NCBI GenBank assembly: GCA_023422005.1
Contig: JAEZSC010000205.1
Span: 1 to 25,597 of the forward strand
Source of the DNA: Bacillota bacterium
Lineage (GTDB): Bacteria > Bacillota > Clostridia > Christensenellales > UMGS416
Reading direction: 5' to 3'
DNA length: 25,597 bases
Shown piece after piece: positions 7,576 to 16,048 of the stretch. The notes under the pieces are model-generated. The model did no database searches, was not told where the DNA came from, and was given only the letters and a program-made list of their open reading frames with translations. Position numbers and translations under genes: made by a program. How positions within the stretch are numbered: the first letter of the stretch is position 1; each line of letters opens with the position of its first letter.

Positions 7576-9081
7576 ATGCCCAGAGATTTTCGATATCGCG
7601 CCAGGCCGCGCTCCCTTGCGCCCATGCGCATGCCGGTGCGCCGCAGCGGCCTTCTAAACAGCACGCTGGCGCCTCGCCGCCGGCTGCGTGTGAACCCCAT
7701 GGTGCTGCTGATTGGCGGCGCCGTCGTGGTGGTGGCGCTTCTTGTCATGCTGGTGGTGGCATTGGCCTCCGGCGGGCGCAACCGCGCAGCCAACGCGCAG
7801 GTTTCCGCCAGCCCTGCCATCACCGCGCTCGCGCCTTCGCCCAAGGCCAATGCCACACTAGACCCTGCCGCCACGCTGCCGCCCCGGGCTGCGGCGCTGG
7901 AGACCCCCTCGGTCACCGCGCCCACGGCCAGCTTCCGCGACCTGAGCTTTGGCGCGCGGGACATCACCATGGAGGTACGCCAGATCAACCAGCCCTCGTT
8001 CTATGGCGGAGAAATGTTCTTCTCCGCGGGTAACGGCAAGCTGGACAGCGGCGCCGTGCTCAAAAGCCTGTATACCTACAACGTGGAGACCGACGAGCTT
8101 AAAAAGATCGCCGACGCCAAGATCGCCTACGGCGAGTTCTACGAGACGCTCATCAACAAGGACTGGCTCGTGTGGCTGGAGACCGACCACCACGACAAGA
8201 ACAATATTTACACGATGAAGCGCTCCGACGGCAAGATCACACTGCTGAAGAGCTGCAAAAACGGCAAGCCCAAGCTGCGCCTGAGCGGCAACACGCTGAT
8301 CTGGATGGAGCAGGTGGACAAGGGCAAGGACGAGCTCATGATGATCGACCTGGAATCCCAGGAGAACATCAGCCTTTATTCCTTCACCGACATCGCGACC
8401 TACGGCGTGAGCGCCCCGTGCATCCAGGGCGACACCATCGTCTGGTCCAGCCCGGACCCGGTGTCCTCATCCACAAGCCTGATCTGCACCCTCAAGCTGG
8501 ACGAGAACAGCGTGGATACCAACGGCCAGCTCAACGTGCAAAAATACGCGCCGGGCACCTACGTGCACGAGCCAGTGTACAACGGCCGCTATTACGCGTG
8601 GATCGACGGCAACAAGTCCCCCAACGCCAAGCTCTATCTGAGCGAGTTCGGCCAGGCGCCCAAGGTCATCGCCGAGGGTGTCACGACCTACAGCCTGGGC
8701 AGCGACATCCTGGTATATGGCCACGCCCGCCAGGTGTGGGTGTATGTGCTGGCCACCGGGGAAACCTGCCGCCTGACCAGCCAGGGCGATCTGGGCATGC
8801 TGCCCGAGGCCTTCGGCCGCACAGTCGTGTGGTATGACATCACCGAGGGCACCGGCAGCGATGTGCTGCGCTATAAAATTCTCTCCGATGAAGATGTCGG
8901 CGTGACATCCACTCCCACACCAGAACCCACGGCCACGCCGGCCGCGCCCGCCGAAGGCGAAGGGGAAGGAGAGGGCGAGCCCACCGCTTCCGCTGAAGCG
9001 TCGGCCGATGCATCGGCATCCGCCAGTGCCAACGCTTCGCCCACCGCATCCGCCAGCGCCACCGCCGAAGAAGACGAGTAA
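7576..9081 (+). CDS. Membrane-anchored extracellular protein with TolB-like beta-propeller repeats and an Ala/Ser-rich tail
   Basis: The protein has 501 residues from ATG 7576, with AGGAG 6 nt upstream. An Arg-rich cytoplasmic N-terminus of about 40 residues precedes one membrane helix at 42-64, so the rest should lie outside the cell. A low-complexity linker leads to repeated strand units of the type LYTYNVETDELKKIADAK, IYTMKRSDGKITLLK and LMMIDLESQENISLYSF, typical of six-bladed TolB/DUF5050-type propellers. The last 50 residues are Glu/Gly then Ala/Ser/Thr repeats (GEGEGEGEPTASAEASAD). The stop is 22 bp before radA. I do not recognise a named family; binding of a cell-surface partner is only a guess. 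It has its own promoter. Confidence 0.75.
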   Translation: MPRDFRYRARPRSLAPMRMPVRRSGLLNSTLAPRRRLRVNPMVLLIGGAVVVVALLVMLVVALASGGRNRAANAQVSASPAITALAPSPKANATLDPAATLPPRAAALETPSVTAPTASFRDLSFGARDITMEVRQINQPSFYGGEMFFSAGNGKLDSGAVLKSLYTYNVETDELKKIADAKIAYGEFYETLINKDWLVWLETDHHDKNNIYTMKRSDGKITLLKSCKNGKPKLRLSGNTLIWMEQVDKGKDELMMIDLESQENISLYSFTDIATYGVSAPCIQGDTIVWSSPDPVSSSTSLICTLKLDENSVDTNGQLNVQKYAPGTYVHEPVYNGRYYAWIDGNKSPNAKLYLSEFGQAPKVIAEGVTTYSLGSDILVYGHARQVWVYVLATGETCRLTSQGDLGMLPEAFGRTVVWYDITEGTGSDVLRYKILSDEDVGVTSTPTPEPTATPAAPAEGEGEGEGEPTASAEASADASASASANASPTASASATAEEDE

Positions 9082-9103
9082 AAGTTCCCACAAAGGAAGC
9101 ATA

Positions 9104-10453
9104 ATGCCAACCCTGAAAACTGTATACCTGTGCAGCGAGTGCGGCGCAGAAAGCCGCAAGTGGGTGGGCCGCTGCCCCTCCTGCGGCAGTTGGAACACCA
9201 TGATGGAGGAGGCCGAGGAAAAGGCCCCCTCCCAGGCCAAGCCCGAGGTGGCCGGCGGCGCCGAAGCCATGGCGCTGCCCGATGTGCCCATGGCCGATTT
9301 CGGCAGGCGCACCAGCGGCATCGCCGAGCTGGACCGCGTGCTGGGCGGCGGTGTGGTGCCGGGTTCTCTTGTGCTCATCGGCGGTGACCCGGGCATCGGC
9401 AAATCCACGCTGCTGCTGCAGGCCGCCGAAAACCTGGCCCAGGACGACACGGTGCTCTATGTGTCCGGCGAGGAATCGCTGCGCCAGATTGCGCTGCGGG
9501 CGGCACGCCTGGGCGCCCGGGCTCACAACCTGAAGCTGCTCAGCGAGACCAATGTGGAACGCATCCTCCATCAGGCCGACCGGCTGCACCCCGGCGCCGT
9601 AGTCATCGATTCCATCCAGACGATGTACCGCTCGGGCATGACGTCCTCGGCGGGTTCGGTGACCCAGGTGCGCGAATCGGCGGCGGCCTTCCTGGCGCTG
9701 GCCAAGGAGCGCGGCTGCCCTGTGTTCCTGGTGGGCCACGTGACCAAGGCCGGATCGCTGGCCGGGCCTCGGGTGCTGGAGCACATGGTGGACACAGTGC
9801 TGTATTTTGAAGGCGATGGCATGCACAGCTACCGCGTGCTGCGCTCGGTCAAGAACCGTTTCGGTTCCACCAACGAGATCGGCCTGTTTGAGATGGGCGA
9901 GACCGGCATGCGCGAGGTGCTCAACCCCTCTGAGCTGCTGCTGCGCGACCGCGTGGCCGCGGCCGGCTCGGTGGTGGCGGTGTCGGTGGAGGGCACGCGG
10001 CCGGTGCTCGTGGAGCTGCAGGCGCTGGTGTGCACCACAGTTTTCGGCACGCCGCGGCGCATGGCCACCGGCATCGATTACAACCGCATGGCGCTGCTCA
10101 TCGCCGTGCTGGAGAAGCGCGCGGGCCTCAAGCTCTATGACCAGGACGCCTACGTGAACGTAGCCGGCGGCCTGAAGCTGGAAGAGCCGGCGGTGGACCT
10201 GGGCGTGGCGCTGGCCATCGCCTCGGGCGCGCGGGGCCGCCCGCTGCCGGAGGGCATGGCCGTATTTGGCGAGATCGGCCTGACCGGCGAGGTGCGCCCG
10301 GTGGGCCGCGCCGAGGTGCGCCTGAGCGAATGCGCCAAGAGCGGCTTCACCCACGTGGTGCTGCCCAAGCGCAACTGCCGGGGGCTAAAGATTCCAGATG
10401 GGCTGCAGCTCATAGGGGTCACGACTGTTTCAGAAGCACTGGATTTGATATGA
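9104..10453 (+). CDS. radA: DNA repair protein RadA
   Basis: RadA is a RecA-like ATPase that promotes branch migration during recombinational repair. Of 449 residues, the N-terminal zinc finger uses C10, C13, C24 and C27. Walker A is GGDPGIGKST (93-102), Walker B is VVIDS (166-170), and the RadA-specific KNRFGST is at 250-256. The C-terminal Lon-like domain follows (NVAGGLKLEEPAVDLGVALA, VFGEIGLTGEVRPV). The start ATG 9104 has AAGGAAG upstream. In Bacillus the order is clpC-radA-disA-yacL. Here a methyltransferase separates radA from the yacL homologue and disA is absent from this stretch. A 63-bp composite repeat begins 13 bp after the stop. Confidence 0.96.
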   Translation: MPTLKTVYLCSECGAESRKWVGRCPSCGSWNTMMEEAEEKAPSQAKPEVAGGAEAMALPDVPMADFGRRTSGIAELDRVLGGGVVPGSLVLIGGDPGIGKSTLLLQAAENLAQDDTVLYVSGEESLRQIALRAARLGARAHNLKLLSETNVERILHQADRLHPGAVVIDSIQTMYRSGMTSSAGSVTQVRESAAAFLALAKERGCPVFLVGHVTKAGSLAGPRVLEHMVDTVLYFEGDGMHSYRVLRSVKNRFGSTNEIGLFEMGETGMREVLNPSELLLRDRVAAAGSVVAVSVEGTRPVLVELQALVCTTVFGTPRRMATGIDYNRMALLIAVLEKRAGLKLYDQDAYVNVAGGLKLEEPAVDLGVALAIASGARGRPLPEGMAVFGEIGLTGEVRPVGRAEVRLSECAKSGFTHVVLPKRNCRGLKIPDGLQLIGVTTVSEALDLI

Positions 10454-10466
10454 TCTATGACGTGCA

Positions 10467-10529
10467 GAAGGATTTCGCGCCCGCAGGCGCGACCAAAGGG
10501 CTTTCCGGTCGCCCTTTGGAAACCTTCGG
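10467..10529 (+). repeat. Composite palindromic element, short form
   Basis: The left end GAAGGATTTCGCGCCC is followed by one perfect 7-bp hairpin (TCGCGCC-CGCA-GGCGCGA, 10475-10492), which overlaps a 39-nt right end at 10491-10529. That right end matches the reverse complement of 17360-17398 at 38 of 39 positions and contains the CCAAAGGGC/GCCCTTTGG palindrome. It lies in the leader of the methyltransferase gene, 25 bp before its start. Confidence 0.85.
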
Positions 10530-10554
10530 CCCCATAATGATAGAGGAGTTATAA

Positions 10555-11568
10555 ATGCCACAATACTATTCCACCTTCCCCTCCGGCTTTGAGCCGGTCA
10601 TCGAAGAGTTCATAAAAGCCGACCTGCCGGGTACGCAGATTCTGCGGGTGCTGGATGGCGCCGTGGAATACCGGCGCAGCGCCGTGCTCAGCGAATCCCC
10701 CCGCTGGTTTAACAACAGCTTTTTATGCCTGACCACGTTCCCACGCAGCGCCAAGAGCAAGGACCCGATACAGGACATGGTGCGCCTGGCCCTGCAGCGC
10801 GGCGTGGATTCCGACGTCATCGCCCGGCACCTGCCCGACGGAGCCGCCACGTGCCGCGCCATGTTTATGATGGAAGGCCTGCTGGCCCACGTGGGCGACC
10901 GGACGCTGGCCAAGACCGAGGAATTCCTGAGCATGAACAGCGGCCTGAGCATTCAGCGCGCCCGGCCGGACGTGGAATTTTGGTTCCTGTACCGCAGCGA
11001 GGGGTTGGGCTTCCTGCTGATGCGGCTGACCCGTCACCGCGATTTCGCCCGGGAGCTGCCCGCCGGCGAACTGCGCCCGGACATCGCAAGCCTGCTGGTG
11101 CGTCTGAGCAACCCGAAGATCAACGATGTGTTCCTGGACCCATTCGCCGGCCACGGCGGCATCGTCAAAGCAAGGCTGGCCTCCCCCGCTGCTTCCGTTA
11201 CCGCCGGCGATGCCAATGGAAGGCTGGCCGCAGAGCTGGGCGCCGTGTGCGCCCCCCACAAGCACGCCCGGGCGCTGACGATGGATGCGCTGGACATGGG
11301 AGCCATCGCCTCGGGCTCGGTGGACGCCATCGTGTGCGACCCGCCCTGGGGCGACCACGAACCGCTGGAGAACCCCACGGAGTTTTACGGGCGCTTCTGC
11401 GCCGAGGCTCGCCGCGTGCTCAAGCGCGATGGCCGTCTGGTCATCCTGAGCGCCCTCAAGCGCGAAGCCGAGGGGGCCCTGCGCACCGGGTTTGCCGTGG
11501 AGCGCCGCCTGGATGTGCTGGTCAGCGGCAAAAAGGCCTCCGTGTTCGTGTGCCGCTGCGTCAAATAA
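10555..11568 (+). CDS. THUMP-type class I SAM-dependent methyltransferase, probably acting on RNA
   Basis: The protein has 337 residues from ATG 10555, with GAGGAG 6 nt upstream. The C-terminal half is a Rossmann-fold methyltransferase: motif I is VFLDPFAGHGGIVKA (about 193-207) and the catalytic motif IV is VCDPPWGDHE (about 259-268). DPPW-type motifs methylate exocyclic or ring nitrogens. The N-terminal half (YYSTFPSGFEPVIEEFIKADLPG, VLDGAVEYR) resembles the THUMP-containing region of Trm11/Trm14/RlmL enzymes, so guanine-N2 methylation of tRNA or rRNA is the likeliest activity. A DNA adenine methyltransferase is less likely because no restriction partner or recognition domain is nearby. It sits between radA and the yacL homologue. 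Confidence 0.75.
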   Translation: MPQYYSTFPSGFEPVIEEFIKADLPGTQILRVLDGAVEYRRSAVLSESPRWFNNSFLCLTTFPRSAKSKDPIQDMVRLALQRGVDSDVIARHLPDGAATCRAMFMMEGLLAHVGDRTLAKTEEFLSMNSGLSIQRARPDVEFWFLYRSEGLGFLLMRLTRHRDFARELPAGELRPDIASLLVRLSNPKINDVFLDPFAGHGGIVKARLASPAASVTAGDANGRLAAELGAVCAPHKHARALTMDALDMGAIASGSVDAIVCDPPWGDHEPLENPTEFYGRFCAEARRVLKRDGRLVILSALKREAEGALRTGFAVERRLDVLVSGKKASVFVCRCVK

Positions 11569-11670
11569 GCATCTTTGACATTTGAGCGTCTTTACCACCC
11601 GAACAGGCTATAACGATAACGTCATCTGTATGCGTAATCATACAAACCTTTATACCGCATCGGAGGCATC

Positions 11671-12744
11671 ATGAAAAAAATACTCAGAGTCATTTTCGTG
11701 CTGATCGGCGCGTCGGCCGGCGCGGCGGTGGTTGTGCTGCTGCAGGGCATTTTGACCGATTTCAACCTGATCTCCCGCCCGCTGAATTTCTGGATTACGC
11801 TGATCGCATACATCGTGTTCTGCGCGGGAGGCGTGGCGCTGTCCATGGTGTATACGCCCGCCCTGCTGCGCCAGTTGGACCGCGCCGAACAGGCGCTGCG
11901 CGCGGCGCCTGCCGCCGACATCGCCTCCGGCGTCGTAGGCCTGGTGGTGGGCCTTGTGCTGGCCTTCCTGATCAGCCAGTTGGTGCGCCTGCTGCCCTTC
12001 CAGTGGCTGTCCATCACAATCGCCATCTGCCTGTATCTGGTGCTGGGCTATTTCGGCGTCAACATCGCCGTAAACCGCCGCCATGACCTGATGGGCTTCA
12101 TGCGCAAGATGGCCGGCCGCGAGGGTAAGCCCGCCACCGAGGGCGAGGAACTGCTCTCGCAGAAGCTGCTGGACACATCGGTCATCATCGACGGGCGCAT
12201 CTTTGAAATCTGCAAGGCCGGCTTTTTGGAAGGGCATCTCATTGTGCCCAGCTTTGTGCTGGACGAGCTGCGCGCCGTGTCCGACAGCGAAGACGACCTC
12301 AAGCGCAGCAGAGGCCGCCGGGGCCTGGACATCCTGGCCCGCCTGCAGCATGAGCTGTCCCGCCCGGTGGCCGTGCTCAACCGAGACTTTCCCGAGCTGG
12401 CCGACGTGGACGCCAAGCTGCTGAAGCTGGCCGCGGAGCTGGGGGCAAAGGTCATCACCAACGACTACAATCTCAACAAAGTCGCCCGCGTGCAGAACAT
12501 CAAGGTGCTCAACATCAATGAGCTGGCCAACGCCGTCAAGCCCATCGCGCTGCCCGGAGAGGAGATGACCGTAAAAGTCGTCAAGCCCGGCAAGGAAGCC
12601 GGCCAGGGCGTGGCCTATCTGGAGGACGGCACAATGATCGTTGTGGAGGGCGGTTCACGTTACATCGACGAAGCGGTGCAGATCATCGTGACCAGCTCTC
12701 TGCAGACCTCAGCCGGTCGCATGATTTTTGGAAAATTATCCTAA
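11671..12744 (+). CDS. yacL: YacL-like membrane protein with PIN nuclease and TRAM domains
   Basis: Of 357 residues, four membrane helices lie at about 5-25, 40-60, 86-106 and 112-132. A cytoplasmic PIN domain follows at about 164-280, with the acidic metal-binding residues D168 (LLDTSVIIDG), E199 (VLDELRAV), D247 and D265 (VITNDYNLNK). A C-terminal TRAM RNA-binding domain is at about 293-350. The family is conserved in Firmicutes near radA and is presumed to be a membrane-tethered ribonuclease; its substrate is not established. The start at 11671 has GGAGG 4 nt upstream. The 102 bp before it shows no convincing promoter, so it may be transcribed with radA and the methyltransferase. Confidence 0.9.
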   Translation: MKKILRVIFVLIGASAGAAVVVLLQGILTDFNLISRPLNFWITLIAYIVFCAGGVALSMVYTPALLRQLDRAEQALRAAPAADIASGVVGLVVGLVLAFLISQLVRLLPFQWLSITIAICLYLVLGYFGVNIAVNRRHDLMGFMRKMAGREGKPATEGEELLSQKLLDTSVIIDGRIFEICKAGFLEGHLIVPSFVLDELRAVSDSEDDLKRSRGRRGLDILARLQHELSRPVAVLNRDFPELADVDAKLLKLAAELGAKVITNDYNLNKVARVQNIKVLNINELANAVKPIALPGEEMTVKVVKPGKEAGQGVAYLEDGTMIVVEGGSRYIDEAVQIIVTSSLQTSAGRMIFGKLS

Positions 12745-12795
12745 CGCCATTGTGTGAGTTCGACAAGCTTCGGCACAAATCAAAACGATAACTGA

Positions 12796-12824
12796 TTGTG
12801 TTTCTTTTGCACATTCTGTATACT
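12796..12824 (+). promoter_or_regulatory. Candidate promoter of the sensor kinase gene
   Basis: TTGTGT (12796-12801) is spaced 17 nt from TATACT (12819-12824). An overlapping alternative is TTGCAC (12807) with TATTAT (12831) at 18 nt. The 260-bp gap from the yacL homologue contains nothing else that I can identify. Confidence 0.4.
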
Positions 12825-13004
12825 TAAACATATTATTTCACAAACTTCCGGCGAAGCGTTCCGCATGGATTCCATCGTAGGAAACCGTTTCCATGTGCGC
12901 ATGTTTCGCCTCTCCGCAGCATAAGATTTCTTGATTTGACAGGTTATACACCATGCCAGCAAGGTTACCGGCGCACCACGCTGCAGGAGGTCATAAGTAG
13001 ATCC

Positions 13005-14216
13005 ATGGAGATTGTAGAAGCCCCGCATCCCCAGGAGCTCAAACTGATCATACACACATCCTCGGCCTTGTTCCATGGCCGCATCCAGCGTGCGCTGGCA
13101 GAAGAAACCGGTTTGGCCGCTGCCATTGAGACCGTGCCGCCCGATGGCGCCGTGCCGCCGGATGACCCGCGGGTGCCCAGCGTCCATCTGCTGGATTGCT
13201 CATTGGACGCAGAGGTTGTGGACCGCCACCTTCGGTACGCCCGCCAGGGCGCTCCTTCCCGGTCGTTCATATGCGTGGGCAGCAGCATCGGCGAAGAAGC
13301 CGCCGCCGACCTCGTGTTGCGGGGCGCCTCCGCTTTTGTCCACATCGATAACCTGGCCAGGCTGCCACAGGTGCTCCAAGGCGTGCTGCGCAGCGCCCAC
13401 GCCGGGCCCCCCGGCGATGACCCAGAAGCGCGCATGAAGTCGTTGGTGGATTTCTTTACCAACGTAAGCCATGAGCTGCGCACCCCGCTGTCGCTGATCC
13501 TGCTGCAGATGGACAAGATGCGTGCCAACGCAGGCAACCCCCAGCGCCTGCATCAAGCGATCGAATCGGTCACGGTCAACTCCTACCGCCTGACCCGTCT
13601 GGTCAACAACCTGCTGGATATCACCAAGATGGAAGGCGGCTTTATGACGCTGAACCTGCGCAGCCGCGACATCGTGAGCGAGCTGCGGGCCATCTGCGAA
13701 TCGGTGCAGGAATATGCTGCCATCCGGGGCATCAAGCTGCACTTTGTCAGCGACATCAACAGCCTCTTTATCGACCTGGACCGGGACAAGCTGGACCGCA
13801 TCGTGCTCAATCTGCTCAGCAACGCCATCAAACACACCGGCGACGGCGGCGCCATCACGCTGGGTCTGCAGAGCCTGCGGGATATCGTGCGCATCCGGGT
13901 GGCCGACACCGGCGACGGCATCCCCGAAGACCAGCTGGAGGCCATTTTTGACCGCTTCAGCCAGGCCAGCAATGCCCGCAGCGGCTCCGGCGAAGGGTGC
14001 GGCATAGGCTTGGCCCTCGTGCGCTCGCTGACTGAACTGCACCGGGGCCGCATATGGGTGCAGAGCAAGCCCGGCGGCGGCAGCACCTTCACCGTAGAAC
14101 TGCCCACCACAATTTCCGACATTAAGAAAACCTCATTGCACATCGAGAGCTACGAGCTGAACCGCAAGGTGGACATGGAATTGAGCGATCTGCAGGCTCC
14201 TGGCATCAATCCGTAG
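13005..14216 (+). CDS. Soluble histidine kinase with an N-terminal receiver-like domain
   Basis: The protein has 403 residues and no membrane helix, so it should act in the cytoplasm. Residues 10-130 resemble a receiver domain: D64 (HLLDCSLD) sits where the phosphoacceptor would be, but the conserved lysine position reads AFVHIDN, so it may be degenerate. The kinase core follows: H-box FFTNVSHELRTPLS with H156, N-box NLLSNAIKHT, G1 DTGDGIP, F-box FDRFSQ and G2 GCGIGLALVRSL. No separate response regulator gene is adjacent. I chose ATG 13005; its AGGAGG is 14 nt upstream, which is long, so translation may be weak or start differently (a TTG at 12936 is in frame). Confidence 0.82.
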   Translation: MEIVEAPHPQELKLIIHTSSALFHGRIQRALAEETGLAAAIETVPPDGAVPPDDPRVPSVHLLDCSLDAEVVDRHLRYARQGAPSRSFICVGSSIGEEAAADLVLRGASAFVHIDNLARLPQVLQGVLRSAHAGPPGDDPEARMKSLVDFFTNVSHELRTPLSLILLQMDKMRANAGNPQRLHQAIESVTVNSYRLTRLVNNLLDITKMEGGFMTLNLRSRDIVSELRAICESVQEYAAIRGIKLHFVSDINSLFIDLDRDKLDRIVLNLLSNAIKHTGDGGAITLGLQSLRDIVRIRVADTGDGIPEDQLEAIFDRFSQASNARSGSGEGCGIGLALVRSLTELHRGRIWVQSKPGGGSTFTVELPTTISDIKKTSLHIESYELNRKVDMELSDLQAPGINP

Positions 14217-14227
14217 AGCGGACCTTC

Positions 14228-14262
14228 ACCGCCGGATCCGTTGCGTCGCCGGCAATTCAGAC
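14228..14262. repeat. Hairpin repeat related to 18715-18752
   Basis: A GCCGG/CCGGC stem encloses GTTGCGTC and is followed by ATTCAGAC. The same sequence pattern occurs after the aldo/keto reductase at 18715-18752. Both lie just downstream of a plus-strand gene. Confidence 0.5.
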
Positions 14263-14321
14263 ATATCACATCGTGCCTGCACGGCTGAGAGCGGCATCTT
14301 GACAAACAGTTTAGAGCGAAT

Positions 14322-14351
14322 CCGGAAGAAGCGCGTCCTCTTCCGGTTTTT
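14322..14351 (+). terminator. Rho-independent terminator
   Basis: CCGGAAGA pairs perfectly with TCTTCCGG and is followed by TTTTT. It lies 106 bp after the sensor kinase stop and 58 bp before the lipid kinase start. Confidence 0.85.
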
Positions 14352-14408
14352 GCGCCGCATGGCGACCTTCCCGGCAGTGCAAACTAGAAAAAAATATTGG
14401 AGAGCCGC

Positions 14409-15323
14409 ATGCCCACATCGCATCCCGACGACAACGCGACGCAAAGCGTGATGCTGGTGGCCAATCCCCGTTCGGGCACCCTTCAGCGGGACCCCGCATT
14501 GCTGGAGCAGGCCGTACAGGCGCTGCGCTCCTGGCGCCTGGAGCCGCAGGTGCATCGCCTGGAACCCGACCGCCCGGTGCGCAAGCTGGTGGGCGAAGCG
14601 CTGGCCGCCGGTATGCGCCGGTTTGCCGTGCTGGGCGGCGACGGAACCCTGAGCGCCGTGGCCGGCGTGCTGGCCGGCAGCGATGCGTCGCTGGCCATTC
14701 TGCCCGGCGGCACGGCCAACAACGTGGCCCGCTGCATGGGCGTGCCGGCGGACATGGAGGGCGCCGCGGCGCTGCTGCGCACAGGGCGGTTGGTCGCCGT
14801 GGACGTGGGCCGTGCCCGCTGCGCCGGCGCCGAGGCGGTCTTTCTGGAATTGTGTATGGTTGGCCTGATCTCCACGCTATCTGCCATCGGCGACGAAATC
14901 CGCCATGGCAACCCGCGGCGCATCGGTGCATTTCTGCGAACGCTGGCACTGACTCCGCCGGCGGCATTCACGTTGTCGCTGGACGGCGGCGAACCTGCCA
15001 CCCACAACGCCCATCTGGCCGTGGTCACCAACATGCCGGCCACGGGGCTGCACTTCCAGGTGGCCTGCCCCGGTTGCCAGCGCGACGGCCTGCTGGATGT
15101 GCAGATGTTCGCCGACCTCAACAAACCCGGCCTGCTGCGCCACCTGGCCGGCGGCGTCTATCTGGACAAGCCCGAGGACCCGCGCATCACCCGCCAGCAG
15201 GCGCGGCGCGTCGTCATAGAGACCGAGCCTGCACAGCCGGTGTCGGTGGATGGGGACATCATAGGGTATGGGAAGTGCGAGATTGAGATTTGGCCGGGGG
15301 CCTTGCAGATTTATGTGCCTTAA
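14409..15323 (+). CDS. Lipid kinase of the diacylglycerol kinase / YegS-BmrU family
   Basis: These enzymes phosphorylate diacylglycerol or related lipids with ATP at the membrane surface, recycling lipid or making signalling lipids. Of 304 residues, the catalytic domain signatures are VANPRSGT (17-24), LGGDGTLSAVAG (75-86) and LPGGTANNVARCMG (98-111). The C-terminal beta-sandwich ends in VSVDGD and WPGALQIYVP. ATG 14409 has GGAG 6 nt upstream; a TTG at 14397 overlaps that ribosome site and is rejected. A terminator precedes the gene, so it should have its own promoter, but none is obvious. The exact lipid substrate cannot be told from sequence. Confidence 0.88.
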   Translation: MPTSHPDDNATQSVMLVANPRSGTLQRDPALLEQAVQALRSWRLEPQVHRLEPDRPVRKLVGEALAAGMRRFAVLGGDGTLSAVAGVLAGSDASLAILPGGTANNVARCMGVPADMEGAAALLRTGRLVAVDVGRARCAGAEAVFLELCMVGLISTLSAIGDEIRHGNPRRIGAFLRTLALTPPAAFTLSLDGGEPATHNAHLAVVTNMPATGLHFQVACPGCQRDGLLDVQMFADLNKPGLLRHLAGGVYLDKPEDPRITRQQARRVVIETEPAQPVSVDGDIIGYGKCEIEIWPGALQIYVP

Positions 15324-15384
15324 TATAAGCCAAACCAAATGATAGGCAGCAGGAGGGCCGCATTCCTCAACGTCTATCGATAGA

Positions 15385-15428
15385 CAGGGAGATTCCTCAC
15401 GGAGTTTATCCTGAGCGAAGCCGAAGGG
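15385..15428. repeat. 44-nt dispersed repeat, copy 2
   Basis: This copy differs from 256-299 at 3 of 44 positions and has the same orientation. It lies between the convergent lipid kinase and acetyltransferase genes. No clear terminator is visible in 15324-15469. Confidence 0.75.
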
Positions 15429-15469
15429 TAACGTTGCTTAATAGGATGATTCTTTGCTTCGTCCTACTC

Positions 15470-16015
15470 TCACCCGCGACTCAACGCAAAATATTCATCC
15501 CTTGTCATCGAATACATCACGCTGTCATAAACCGTGCCGTCATAAATCCTGCTGCCCTGGCGCAGCGTGCCTTCATGGGTGAAGCCGCATTTCTCTATGA
15601 CCCGCCGGCTCTTGCTGTTGTGGGGGTAATGATACACCGACATCAGGCTTAAGCCCATCTCCTCGAAGGCGTGGCGCAGCACGGCGCATACAGCTTCGGG
15701 CATGTAGCCATGGCCCCAATGCTCCTCGGAGAGCACATAGCCTAGCATCTTCACATCGGGCACATGGCTGCGCCGCTGGTCGTCGTGCAGGCCCACGGAG
15801 CCGATGGCGCGGCCGCTGCCGCGCAGGGCGATGGCCCACACCTCCTCACCGGAGACGAAGTTCTGCAGGATGCGCATGGTGACCTCACGGCTGGCGTGGG
15901 GCTCCCAACCGGCCGCTGGGCCCACGTTGGGGTTCCTGGCGTAGGCGTAGAGGTCGTCCAGATCGTCCAAAGACCATGGCCGCAGGATCAGCCGCTCCGT
16001 ATACAACGTTTTCAT
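15470..16015 (-). CDS. GNAT-family N-acetyltransferase (RimJ/RimL type)
   Basis: The protein has 181 residues from ATG 16015, with AGGAGG 5 nt upstream. It begins TERLILRPWSLDDLDDLY, the usual start of RimJ/RimL-like acetyltransferases. The acetyl-CoA binding segment is WGHGYMPEAVCAVLRHAF (100-117), and the NSKSRRVIEKCGF motif typical of the subfamily follows. It transfers acetyl from acetyl-CoA to an amino group, either a protein N-terminus or a small molecule; the substrate cannot be inferred. It lies downstream of mnmA on the same strand, separated by 197 bp of hairpins. Confidence 0.88.
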   Translation of the reverse strand: MKTLYTERLILRPWSLDDLDDLYAYARNPNVGPAAGWEPHASREVTMRILQNFVSGEEVWAIALRGSGRAIGSVGLHDDQRRSHVPDVKMLGYVLSEEHWGHGYMPEAVCAVLRHAFEEMGLSLMSVYHYPHNSKSRRVIEKCGFTHEGTLRQGSRIYDGTVYDSVMYSMTRDEYFALSRG

Positions 16016-16048
16016 ACCATCCTCCTACTATCTCTTACGCTACATCCT

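Noticed and set aside
8840..10354. 504-codon minus-strand open frame
   Set aside because: It is the shadow of radA and the end of the beta-propeller gene, with His/Gln/Ala-rich nonsense composition.
11575..11614. TTGACA with TATAAC upstream of the yacL homologue
   Set aside because: The spacing is 28 nt, too long for a sigma-70-type promoter.
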